Source of the DNA: Colletotrichum lupini | Taxonomy: Eukaryota > Ascomycota > Sordariomycetes > Glomerellales > Glomerellaceae | DNA: 64,000 nucleotides | Direction: 5' to 3' | NCBI RefSeq assembly: GCF_023278565.1 | Contig: NC_064675.1 | Location: forward strand, 6,634,001-6,698,000 | Part shown: positions 12,070 to 22,701 of the stretch, piece by piece | How positions within the stretch are numbered: the stretch's first letter is position 1 | Layout of the letters: the number at the start of each line of letters is the position of its first letter | Made by a program: the position numbers and the translations under genes | The notes under the pieces: model-generated | Database searches by the model: none | What the model was told of the DNA's origin: nothing | What the model saw: the letters and a program-made list of their open reading frames with translations, nothing else

Positions 12070-15000
12070 ATTTTAGCTATTTATAATAGCTTCTTGCGTA
12101 TTATAGAAGTTAAAAAGTATACGGAAATATTCGAACTTAGTTCGTAAAAGGTTTTTAATAAGTCTATCTACTAGTATATCTTTTATTAATATATAAGTAA
12201 CCTCGAAGCTACCTCTAGCGTACTCTTATCTTAGCTATATATTTTATATATTAATATAGCGAAGTTAAGTAGCTATTTTTTCTCCTTCCCCTATAACGAG
12301 TCGAATCGTTTACTAATTATCGTAGTTAATTAACTATACTTCTCTTAAGTTAAGGGTAATATCTTTAAAAAGGCGCTTTAGAGCTATAGTCTCTTTTACG
12401 GTTTCCTTAAGGTAAAGAAGCTTAGTTTTAGTAGTTAACGTTATAACCGTTACTTAGCGTGCTAATTTTTATTAAATTAGGCTATTAAAAAGGAATATTA
12501 TATATCCTTAAGATAATCGTCGTATTACTTTGTTATTTGCGAAGCTAGTATCTTTAGTTAAAAATAATAATTGCGTACTCAGTATACTACCGTAGTAGAG
12601 CGTAAGATATTTCGTTATATAGAGATATTAAATATAGTAGTTAATTACTTTAATATAGGTTATGCTTAGGTTAGTTAGGAACTATAATAATTACGAGTAA
12701 GTAAAGGCGACGTCTAGTCTAATTATAATAGCTATATAAAGTATACTCCCGACCTTCTCTTAGTAGCTCTTTATTTCCTCTTTTATTACCTACCCCTCGT
12801 TTAGTTTAAACTCTTCTTAAAAAAGAGGGGTAGCTAGATATAGTAAATTTATAAGGTCGAAGCGCTTAGTAACTCGCTCGATATATACGTTATAAATAAA
12901 GTAAACCTTACGAGTAGTACGGTTTCGTAAAATCCGTACTCTAAGGAAGTAATTAATCGGTCTATTCTCCTTAAGGTTAATATATTCTTTTATACCGTCG
13001 ACGATCCCCTAAGCCGCCTTTCGGTCGTCTTAATAGTATAGAATAATAAAGTTATCGACGTAGAATACTAGTATTACTTTCCTATTTACGGTTTAGTAAA
13101 TACAGATCTCCTCGTAGCTATATATTATATTTATACTACGGAGTATAGAAATAAAAGTTTAGAACTAGAGAATTAGCGAGTCTTAGAGGCTATATAGAGC
13201 GCGTTAGAGTTTATTTACTTTACTAATAACCTTATATCTCTCTAGGAGTTTAATAATTACTAGCTTCTCGCTCTTAAGAGGCGCGTTAAGGAATGCGTTA
13301 ATAATATTATACTAGTCTATTTTAAGGTCGAATTAGGTAGCTATTATTATTATAAGCCTAAAGGCCTTTGCGGCGAGCGTCGAAGCGTACGTATTTTATA
13401 AGGGGTTAAGTAGTTATATATCCCCCCTTATATATATACGTGCTTTTACCTCGCTAACCTCGTTATCGACGTCGTACTTATAAATATATACTTATTTTAA
13501 TAGAAGTAGGATCCCTTATTTAGGATTACGGTCGACCTCTTCTTATATACTAATATCCCTTAGCTTTTTTATTTCTACGTCTATAGTATCCCTAAGTAAC
13601 TTCTATAGTTACGGTAGGAGATATTTAATATTACTAAACTTCTTTAGTAGGCTTTAGAAGTTAACTTTAGTAAGTCGTAGTTTCTAAACTCCTCCGGAGC
13701 GCTCTAAGTAGGTCTTATAAACTGCTCCTTTTACTATTTAATAGAGTGTTATATATCCTATACTACTTTCCTCTATAGCTTTTTACTAATTAAATATAAA
13801 AGTAGAGAAAAAGCAGTCCTAGAGACGGTTATAGTAATCGCTATTTCTTATATTTAAATATAAGAGCGTTACGAAGATATTACTATTAAAGTATTATAGA
13901 GGTCTATAGGCCCGGTTTAAACGTCTAGGACCTAATAAAGCTTTACTTAGTACTTAATAAGGCGGTTCTTATAAGCTCTGTTCTTATATAATAGTAAAGG
14001 TTTATTATAAGGGTTCCTTACTAACGTTAACTTTAGTATTAAAAATTACTTCCTTGCGATTAGTACCTCGTTTATTACGTACTCTAACGTTTTATTAAGA
14101 GCTATTAAGAATTAAAAGCTCGAGAACCTTCGTAGTATATATAAGCGCTCGTAAAGAGGACTATAGACTGCGCAGAGCCGTTTATAACCCGGTTACTATA
14201 TCCCCTTCTTTACTCTTATTCCTAAGCTTATATAAGGGGGTTATCTTAGGGGTTAATAATAATAATAAGACTATATTAGCCTCTTTAGCCTTATTTACCG
14301 CACCCTAGAGTACGTCTATCGGTTACTTAGCGTCCTAAATAGTTAAAAAATTTAATAATAATACTATCCTTAATTATAGAGTTATTTTAAGTATTAGTAT
14401 TTCCGAAGTCTAGATCTACTTCCCCGAGTGCTCGAATTAACTTATTGTTAGTATTAAAGAGTTCTTATATCTTTTAGATTACTAAATTTACTTACTCGCC
14501 TACGATAGCTTATTCCTCGTATACGGGATTATAAAAGACTTTTTTATTAAACCTAATATTCCTTATAATAAATACCTGCTCGAGCGTAGGTACCTAGACC
14601 TTATATAAGTTATACGTTTCTAATATATATCTAACTAAGTATCCTATATACCCGCGGGAAAGTATTTTAAACTCCTTTTAACGTATACCCTTCTTACGAT
14701 CCTTATAAAGAGGGTATACTTAATAGCTATATATATAGAGGCTACCGAAATACGGGGTAACCGGTTTAGAATCCCGTACTTAGTAACCCGTCTATTACTA
14801 GCGTTAATACCGCTTTTACTAATTAATTTCTATTATAATAGGCGAATCTCCTTTATTAGCCTCCCGTAGGGTAATATTATAAATAAAAATTGTTACTAAT
14901 ACTATTTCGTCCTATAAATTCGTAGGGAGGTTCGTAAAAAGGCGCATCTTACGAGCTTTAGTAATTACGAGTTAACCTACTCTTTTAGCGTTACTTACGG

Positions 15001-17250
15001 GTTCCTTTATATATAGAAATAGAAGTTCTATTTTAATTCCTAGCTCGCTATACTACGTCTTATATACGCGTCTAACGTTTATAATTAAGAGAGCGGTCTT
15101 ATTATTACTTCTAAAAAAGCAAATTAAAATCCCTTTTTAATAACGAATCGCTACCTCGAGGCTCTATAATACAAAAAGCACTTCTTTTTCTATTTTTATC
15201 TTTAAAAAGAAACCCCTAAGCTGCCTACTATATTCGTTAGAAGCTATAAGTATATATTATCGTTTACTAAGAGATAGTTTAAAGTAAAAGAGATCTTAGT
15301 ATATATAGTACTATAGCCGTGAGGCTCTTCTCGAGGGTAGTCCTTTTAAAACTACTATTTTAGCTTCGAATAATATATATACTTTATACTTAACTTATAA
15401 TAGAGGTTTAATACGTATACCTCGAGTCTTATATAGTAATTAACGAAGAGTATTAGGTCCGAGATAACCTATTCTAAGGTACTAGAGGAGCGCGCTATTA
15501 GACCTCTTATAAGTACGTTAATATAAGCAACGGAATTTTCTACGGCTAACTAGTAGTATAATACTAGCTAGGCTCTATAAGATATACTTAAAGTTTATAA
15601 AAGAAGGATAGGATTAGAAGAGCTTATATTTAAAGAAGACTAGATTATTCTTTTAAATAAGCTACTTTTTAATAGTACTCTTATAAAGCGTTCCCTATTA
15701 CAAAGTATAATCTAGACCGCAGTATTAGAGTACGCTTCTATTTAGTAAAGTCTTTAAGACTATATTAATATAAAATCCCTCGATATAAGCGACGTTCTAG
15801 AGCTTTAGATCGTAGGTTCTTTTTCCCTTAGGTCCGTTTAGGACGCCTTTTATAATACGAGTGCTATGTATAATAATAGGTAGTATAGTAGTTCTTAATT
15901 TAATATAGTTTTTATTACTTAATAGTACGCAACTCTCGGGTTTAAATAGGCTTTTATCGTTAACTAAATATATTACTCTATAGCTATTTATTACTATGCT
16001 CTAAAAAAGGGGGTGAGCGCTACTTATAGGGGTACTAAAGATTGCGTTTACCTCTAAGTCCTAACTCTTTATAAGTATAGTAACTACGTAGCCCTCGTCC
16101 TAGTTTATTAATAAGCTCGCTATAAGTTAGTTAGAAGATCTTTTTAGAAACCTAGGTTTCTTAGGGGTTCTATCGTTCCTTAGCTAACTAGCTTTTTTAA
16201 GCTTATTATAGAGTAATTTTTACTTATTTAATTTAATAACGGCGAGGACTTCCTTTACATAGCTCCTTAGTATTCGTATTAATAACTTACTAGCGTTTCG
16301 GCTTATAAGTACTTATTCTAATTTTTAGTACGCCGTAGGGCGCTATAGGTATGCGTAATTATAAGGGTATATAACGTTACCCTTATTATTTACGTTATTA
16401 ACTAAGTTAGAGCGTTTAGTAAAAGTAGAATAAGCCCCTCTTTAATTTAAAGGTCGTTTAGTATATACGTTCTAGGTTACTAAGCTAAATATATACGTAA
16501 TTTCCTTAAGGGTCTTCGTATGCGTTCCGAAGGCTATTAATTTACTAAAGGTCTTATATATACGTTAGCCCTATATAGGGTTAAGTTTAGACTTAACTAT
16601 AACTAAGAAGTTAAGTATAGCGATCTCTTTACTAATTTTTAGAATATCGTACGTTTTAGCTCGGAGGTAAGCGGATTACTATTCTTTATATTAGCGTTAG
16701 GAGTTAATTCTGGTCCTCGTTTTATTAAGGGCTTATTAATATTCTTCTTAAACCGTATTCCTTATTACTAGTTCGGGGGGCGCAAATTCTTACTTTAAAT
16801 ATTTAACGATTTACTATATACTAAACTTAGCGCCGTTCTTAATAGCTTTTTAAAATACGTATTTATATAGTATAACGTTAACTAATTTTACTAACTACTG
16901 GGCGAGGACTTTAATATGCGTATTAATAGTATTACGTTCGTGAGCTATAAGTTACTCATATTTAGCGTCGAGCTCTTATTATTTTTAAATATTCTCAAAT
17001 ATATAGATCCTCTTTACGGGTGCGGTATAGGGATAGATTTGTTTACGTAAAGTAAATAATATAACTAGCTTCGTAAAAAGAAACCTAGCTTAGTTCTATA
17101 GGTTATTCGTACTTAAGGAAATCGAAAGGTTCGTACTAAGAGTTATATTTAAAAGCTACTAGTAGAGGATTTCTTAGTTTCTTTAGTCGTTTTTAAACGC
17201 TTTATAACGGGCCTAGTAGGCTCGTAGTTCTTTTTTATTATAAATCGCGA
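12070..17250 (-). pseudogene. Ty1/copia-type pol relic (integrase/RT/RNase H region)
   Basis: On the minus strand, several short blocks match copia reverse transcriptase despite many stops. They are INAFLNAPL near 13290, VILVFYVDNF near 13060 (the YVDD box with D changed to N), and KVGSILYIAII near 12730. A terminal RNase H block, ERARGSFEVTYI, lies near 12190, followed by TKFEYFRIL near 12130. Their order (RT then RNase H toward lower coordinates) fixes the minus orientation. The 14-17 kb part should hold integrase and gag, but I could not find convincing motifs there. The left boundary is where the last recognisable block ends. Not functional: in-frame stops and RIP-type substitutions throughout. 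Confidence 0.72.
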
Positions 17251-17289
17251 CTAATTATCTGAATTCTAAGGGCGAAGTAAGTGCTATTC

Positions 17290-17801
17290 TGGCACGTATA
17301 GCTTTAACGAGGTAATGCGGGATATTCTTATGAAGAATATAAAGAGTGAATATTCATATAGAAGCAAGAATATATAAATATAGGGGATATAAGCGTATAT
17401 AAAAGAGGTTTTTGTAGTAAAGAGAGTAATATAGTTGAATTACTATATGAGAAGTTGCTTGCTTAACGAAAGGTCTAGGTAAGCAAATACACGCCTACAT
17501 ATAGGCATAAAAACCTCCTACTAGAATATTCCATTGCTTATTAATTATGATATAATTAATAAGCGTATACGTAAGTGAATGCGTAATCGTAGTACGTAAT
17601 TCCGCCTCGAGTAAATTCCAGATTATTCAGTTACCTTCCAGTACTTTCCATTGCTCACGTAAGCTTATATAAGCAGTATTGCTTACATAATCAATACCTA
17701 TAATAATCTACAGAAATCGTAGATTAATATGGTATATAGTTTGCTTACGTAATATTGATAATAAGGCGAATAATAAGGTAAACAAAGTTACCTTCGTAAC
17801 A
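17290..17801 (-). repeat. 512-bp LTR-like arm, right (5' LTR orientation for the copia relic)
   Basis: Read on the minus strand it starts TGTTACGAAGGTAAC at 17801 and ends ATACGTGCCA at 17290. This is the correct orientation and position for the 5' LTR of the minus-strand copia pol. Its partner at 10524-11035 is inverted. The bases just inside it (GAATAGCACTTACTTCGCCC on the minus strand) differ from those inside the left arm. Confidence 0.85.
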
Positions 17802-18046
17802 GCTATAGAGGGGTTAAAGAATACGTTAAAATTTAGAGCGTCTAGGTCGACGTATTTTTAAACCCCGACGCCCTTACTTATAGCGCGAAGTATATTAAAC
17901 TATTTAATCTAACTATCGTAACTAGTTAGTTTAGCTTAGGCTAAAGTAACTATAAGTAAGTCGGTTATTTTAAAAAGATCGTAAGAATTATATTAATAAG
18001 TACGTTATCGTAGTATAGGGTCTTAACTAAGAGCTAGGCTTATAAT

Positions 18047-18223
18047 TATTATAAGTTATAGTACGTAGTAATAGGCATACGGAGTGTAGTAAAAGTAGCT
18101 TAATTATTAAAGTAGAAATAGACAAAAGGAGAAGGTCTATATATATAATATCTAAGATAGACACGTGATTCAGCACGTGACGGGCACTTTGTGAGGTGCG
18201 ATTACTATCCCTGTTACGTGACA
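18047..18223 (+). repeat. Right LTR (177 bp)
   Basis: Starts TATTATAAG (mutated TGTCACGAG) and ends TTACGTGACA. Same length as the left LTR, with transition-only differences except one. Here the 5' end is decayed and the 3' end preserved, the mirror of the left copy. Confidence 0.9.
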
Positions 18224-18228
18224 CATCT
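18224..18228. repeat. Target site duplication, right copy (CATCT)
   Basis: Follows the right LTR and is continued by CTTAGACGAG of the interrupted coding sequence. Confidence 0.9.
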
Positions 18229-18493
18229 CTTAGACGAGCTTGTTAAGATCATCCCAGACGATGCGGTCGCATTCCGTAAGAAACTGGTAAATGTGACAGA
18301 TGAAGATATAGGGGGAAAGGTGCTTCTGCATTTTCAGGACGGCACCACATCCAGCGCCGATGCAGGTAAGAGTCACACAACACAGATTCCATCATGGCAA
18401 ATGTCGACTCCCAATGACATTATTACTGTCCTTGTCGCTGATGCTTACAAGTTATTGGATGCGACGGCATCAAATCCAAGGTCCGACAGCTGG

Positions 18494-18691
18494 TGTTGGT
18501 ATCCCTATTACAGGGTAGTTGGTTCGAACCGTAGTTGACGAAGAGATCAATTGAACTATATGAATATCTGCGTAGTAGGTGTAAAAAGGAGGTTCCAACC
18601 GTAGGTTGGGCTGGCTACGATAATCGTAAATAGGGCCCCCAATTGGCCCCTGCGCAGTCGGCTGTATGCCGCGGTCGAATTGGACTTCCAA
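18494..18691. mobile_element. 198-bp insertion with 12-bp target duplication (SINE- or MITE-like)
   Basis: The coding sequence TCCGACAGCTGG occurs at 18482-18493 and again at 18692-18703. The 198 bp between them is foreign to the monooxygenase frame and brings an in-frame TAG. It begins TGTTGGTATCCC and ends GGACTTCCAA. It contains GGTTCGAACC (18510 onward), a match to the Pol III B box, and a second related block, AGGTTCCAACCGTAGG, about 80 bp further on. A 12-bp duplication and a B box suggest a short retroposon. The loosely complementary ends leave a MITE possible. Base composition is normal, so it escaped RIP, perhaps by being short. Confidence 0.7.
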
Positions 18692-19266
18692 TCCGACAGC
18701 TGGTTCTCGGACCAGATACCCCCGCCGCGTACCCTCACTCCAGCCACAAAGTTGCCTATAGGGCCTTGATACCCATGGACCGCGCAGTAGCCGCCATCGG
18801 AAGCTTCAAAGCCTACAACGAGCATTGCCACACCGGTCCACGAGCACATGTCCTGCATTTCGCGGTGGCAGGTGGTACGATTCTGAACTTTGTGGCCTTT
18901 GCCGATGATACTACTGATTGGGACAAGAGGGGCGATGGAGTTGCTAACATGACAAGTCAGACGACAAGGAAGGAGGTCGCTGATGTATTCCAGGACTGGG
19001 GTCCTACAGTCAAGAGTCTCATTGACTTGCTGCCAGATGAAATTACTAAATGGGCCATCTTCGATACTTACGACTACCCTGCTCCAACGTACGTCAAAGG
19101 GAGGCTTTGTCTTGCAGGTGATGCTGCTCACGCCTCCACTCCTCATCACGGAGCCGGCGCAGGTATGGGCGTCGAGGATGCGCTAGCTTTGGCCACACTC
19201 CTTGACAATGGCACGAAGATATTGCAAGGCCTATCCAGACCTACACAACACGACAAGTCTGACTTA

Positions 19267-19311
19267 AGTCGACCCACCCCCTTTTGGCCACCCCCCCCTT
19301 TTGGCCACCCC
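19267..19311 (+). repeat. Left terminal inverted repeat of the Fot1-like element
   Basis: 45 bp, AGTCGACCCACCCCC followed by two TTTTGGCCACCCC units. It is identical to the reverse complement of 21100-21144. The 17-bp unit TTTTGGCCACCCCCCCC occurs twice at this end and three times at the other. Confidence 0.9.
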
Positions 19312-19439
19312 ATTTCTCCATCCCAGCTACCGCATTAAAACCCTACCCACGATTTTCAAACCACCACAATAATTACAAAAATCGTCCAAATGTAATTCTT
19401 TTTTATATACTTATTTATTAATATATAATAGTCTTATAT

Positions 19440-21000
19440 ACTAAAAATAAAGTTATTTAGGCTCTTAAGGCTATTAGAAAAGGTCTCTTAGTTAATCGGG
19501 CCTTAATTAAGTTCGGAGTTCTAAAGTTAACTCTTTATAACCGTAAAAGAGGTTACTAAACGAGGGTAATAGTATTTATAGACCTCTAGAGGCTTCTTTT
19601 ATAATAAGAGAATTAGCTAGCTTAGTAAGTTCGTATTTAGTATAATTTAGGTATTATATTAACTTATAAATAGCTTATAGAATTCGCTAAGCGAGTTTTA
19701 AAATCCTAGGGGGATATAAATCTTTTTAAAAAGGAACTTATTAATTAAGGTCTAGAGAAGTCGTACTATCGATTCGAGGTATCTAAATAGGGCTACTACT
19801 AATATAATTAAGTTATAGTTTAGATTATTTAATATACTAAAGATTAGTAATCTTAAACAGGCTAATAAATATAATATAAATAAGACTAGTATTTTAGAGA
19901 GTAAGGGATTTAATAGCCTAGTTTTAGGTAAGGTAGAGACTATAGTAGTACGAAAAAAAGAGCTTAGTTTGCGTACTTAGGTATTTATAATTAAGTATAT
20001 TTTTATTAATAATCGAGCTATTAAATTACTAATTATATATAAGGGAACGTCGGTATAATAGTAGTAGTTTCTATTTAAACTTAACCCTTATATTAGTTAG
20101 GAGTTTATAATAATAAATAATAATTAGACGATTAATAAGACTACCCTTAAGTAGTTAAAAATAGTATTCTTATTATAAATTAAGACCCCCCCCCTTAGGG
20201 GGCTTAATATACTTAATAAGCCTCGATTATTAGTTCTAGATAGCTATAGGAGTTATATAATAATAGAATTTATATAGGAATACTATAGAAATAACGTCTA
20301 TTTATTATTCTTATTACTATATACTTCCTATATCCTCTAGCTATTAAATATAGCTATTTTTAGACTTATTAAGTCTAAGTATAAGAAGGAGCTTAATAAA
20401 GAGGATATAGTAAATAATTTTACTATTGTTAAAAAGCGGTATTTTTTAAGCTATTATTAGAAAGCTCGTTTAGCTAATTTAACGTTATTAAATATACGAA
20501 GTAGGTAGAAAGTAACTAAATTATATCCCCCTAATATAGCTAGACTACTTACTAATCTAATAGTCCTACTTAACCTAGTTATACTAACTAAAAAAACTAT
20601 AGATATTAGGTAAGTAACTAGTAATATTAGAAAAGCTATTAACTAGGTATTAGTAGCGTTTATTATTAACTAGTTAATACTTAGGAAGGCTAGCGAGCTC
20701 TATAATTAGTTAAAGTTATTTATAGAGCTTAGTTTAAACTATAATACTTAACGACTACTATTTAAAAAAGTAAAAAAGGTATTTAGCGAGTAGGCCTACT
20801 ATTTAGTAATATCTTAGTATTATATTCGAGTTCTAGAAGCTAAAGTTAACTAATTAAGGTTATAGAAAAAAAAGAGTATATTAATAGACCTAAATACTAA
20901 GTTCGTAAATATTTAGGATATATAGAGAGCTTAAGAGGACTCTAATAACTATTTAGTTAATCCTAGTTAACTCGTAAGGGTCGAATTACTTAGGGAGAAT
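19440..21000 (+). pseudogene. Fot1-like transposase relic
   Basis: The plus strand still shows family landmarks despite stops. A helix-turn-helix region near 19460-19560 reads AIRKGLLVNRALIKFGV, then LTLYNR. A DDE-domain block near 20300-20360 reads LLYTSYILQLLNI, corresponding to the PPHSSHLLQPLDV motif of pogo/Fot1 transposases. Stop codons and TA-rich substitutions show it is dead. The limits are approximate. Confidence 0.75.
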
Positions 21001-21099
21001 AATAACTATATTATTATAGTAGTAGAAGATAGTTAATTAATTAAGTATAGTTAGTAGCGATATTTTAATACTATGTTTTGATAGGGTGGCCAAAAGGGG

Positions 21100-21144
21100 G
21101 GGGTGGCCAAAAGGGGGGGGTGGCCAAAAGGGGGTGGGTCGACT
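21100..21144 (-). repeat. Right terminal inverted repeat of the Fot1-like element
   Basis: 45 bp ending GGTGGGTCGACT, with a third GGTGGCCAAAAGG unit just inside it (21084-21099). Confidence 0.9.
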
Positions 21145-21455
21145 TAATGGAGGCCATGTTCCGGGCTTACGATACTGTTCGACCACCTCGTGGGAAGTGG
21201 CTGGTGAAGAGCAGCCGCGAAGCCTGCGAGATTTATGAGTGGAACCACCCGGACACTATGCGTGACTGGGACAAATGTCTCAAAGACCTCGAGGAAAGAT
21301 CGCACAAGATCTGGGACTATGATATCGAAGAAATGATCAGTTGTTTGGAAGCTGAGTTTGCGGATCAAATCCAGTCTCGTTTGCAGCCTCGACGAGACCC
21401 TGGCCTCCCGAGGGCTGTTGCACCACTGAGAGTCAAGGATGCCATTGCGACGTAA

Positions 21456-22701
21456 GGGTTCCATTAAGATAGCAGAGTACAATGCACTAAAGAGGAACCG
21501 AGAAACTTTACTTCCCGCGGACCCCAGTCTTAGCCTTCTTGGTTGCTCTGCAACCTGGGATATGGCCTAGCTGAGCTACCCGGATTCTCTTTGATCGCCT
21601 TGCAAGAGCCAGAAGGTATCGAGCAACTCAATACCTACGGCGACCGTGCTATCAAAGAATCGATTGCGCATTAAAATATTCGAAGGGAGCTATTTGTAAG
21701 TGATAAAGATGATGCAGAATGCTTGGCCCCAGTTGTTGAGCATGGCGAGGTAGGTGGGAAGTGTACGCCGGTGAGCAGAATGAATTTGTACCTGTAAGTA
21801 CCGCGCGTCCCAAGCTCTAGGGGTCTTCGAATTATGTAATTTGCTCCGAGTTTGAATCCTAGCCGCGCTAGTAAAACGACATCGATGTTGGCTCTGATCT
21901 CATCCAGCTGCTAAGACTGGACCAACCAGACCGTAGATCTCCCACGCTACTCATGCGTTCAAGACATAATTCTGGCTTCTCAGCGCTCACAGGGGTTCTG
22001 TTCGCATTGATTCATTGGCAAATTCCTGGGACACTAGCGCCACTGCGCCAGCCGAGGACCAGTTTACTAATCAACAACAGTGTGCCGCGTTTGCGATGTA
22101 AGATAATACTGTGCAGACGACGATGGCCGGGATTTCACAACATCTGATAGTCATGGAAAATTTGTTGAGGGATAATGAATTCTAAGATCCCACGATATAA
22201 AATTGCACATCTTGAGTTTTGGGTGGAAAGTTGAGCCAACGATCAGGCCATAGCTTAATACCATGGTTCATCTCATAGCCTTATCCCACCGCTAGATTCC
22301 AGTTCATCAGAGATCAGTAATCACCTTACCAACCAAAATACCCATAGGCCGAGGGTCATGAAGGCCAGCAGTGAGGTAGTGCTTACAGACCCTCTGGTGA
22401 AGAAATATGAATCAGAGACAAGATAAGGTCATCCGCTCTCTTAAGCTTCAAGGTTTCGGCGTGAACAGTTGGCCAAGTCCACCTGCCACCCGAATTCCGG
22501 AAAGGCAATAACCAATGACACGGATTTCAGCAACGCTAGACGCCGATACTCCTATCAACTTAACAGATCTTCGCCAGAGTCTGCCTAGTATATAGATCTT
22601 CTTATCCCAGGGCCGTGGCACTGGGTTTTTGGATTACTCAAGCATCCCCTCATCACAAGAATCAGCGGCAGTGTCTCTAATGCATGATTATTGCTGCCGA
22701 A
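21456..22701. other. Intergenic region
   Basis: 1.25 kb of normal composition between the broken monooxygenase and the MFS gene. No supported coding region. A tRNA T-arm-like stretch, GAGTTTGAATCCTAGC, lies near 21850 but has no matching acceptor or D-arm. Confidence 0.45.

Larger units (their letters stand above)
9610..18223. mobile_element. LTR retroelement (8.6 kb), RIP-decayed, inserted in the monooxygenase gene
   Basis: The element is bounded by two direct 177-bp repeats that begin TGTCAC and end GTGACA (right copy) or their mutated forms. It sits between perfect CATCT duplications. The interior is very AT-rich, with stops in all frames. Only about 1 kb of interior (9787-10523 and 17802-18046) seems to belong to the outer element. 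The rest is a second unit with 512-bp inverted arms and a copia-type pol. The outer element therefore may be non-autonomous or largely replaced. No clear primer-binding site follows the left LTR, which begins its interior TACCCCCTAATTAC. Superfamily of the outer element is undetermined. Confidence 0.87.
19267..21144 (+). mobile_element. Fot1/pogo-type (Tc1-mariner) DNA transposon, RIP-decayed
   Basis: 1878 bp flanked by TA on both sides (19265-19266, 21145-21146) with 45-bp perfect terminal inverted repeats that start AGTCGACCCACC. Size, TA target and coding content match the fungal Fot1 family. Keeping one TA rejoins GAC TTA to ATG GAG in the monooxygenase frame. The interior is AT-rich and full of stops while the termini are intact. 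Confidence 0.9.
9233..21455 (+). pseudogene. FAD-dependent monooxygenase (salicylate hydroxylase-like) broken by three insertions
   Basis: Coding pieces are 9233-9609, 18229-18365, 18452-18493, 18704-19266 and 21147-21455, with one normal intron (18366-18451, GTAAGA...AAG). They sum to 1428 bases, exactly 476 codons (475 residues), with no stop or frame error inside any piece. Motifs match class A flavoprotein monooxygenases: AIVGGGIVGL (FAD GxGxxG), VIGCDGIKS (DG motif), and CLAGDAAHASTPHHGAGAGM (GD motif for FAD). Family members hydroxylate aromatic acids using NAD(P)H. The breaks are an LTR retroelement, a 198-bp element and a Fot1-like transposon. Each is flanked by its own target duplication, so each can be removed in silico without loss. 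The surviving coding parts keep normal composition, so RIP stopped at the element edges. The regulator upstream and the MFS transporter downstream (22702) may have belonged with it (inference). Confidence 0.9.

Noticed and set aside
9787..18046. CRISPR-like or regulatory repeats in the AT-rich interior
   Set aside because: Repetition is explained by TA-rich RIP composition and the 512-bp arms; no regular spacing was found.
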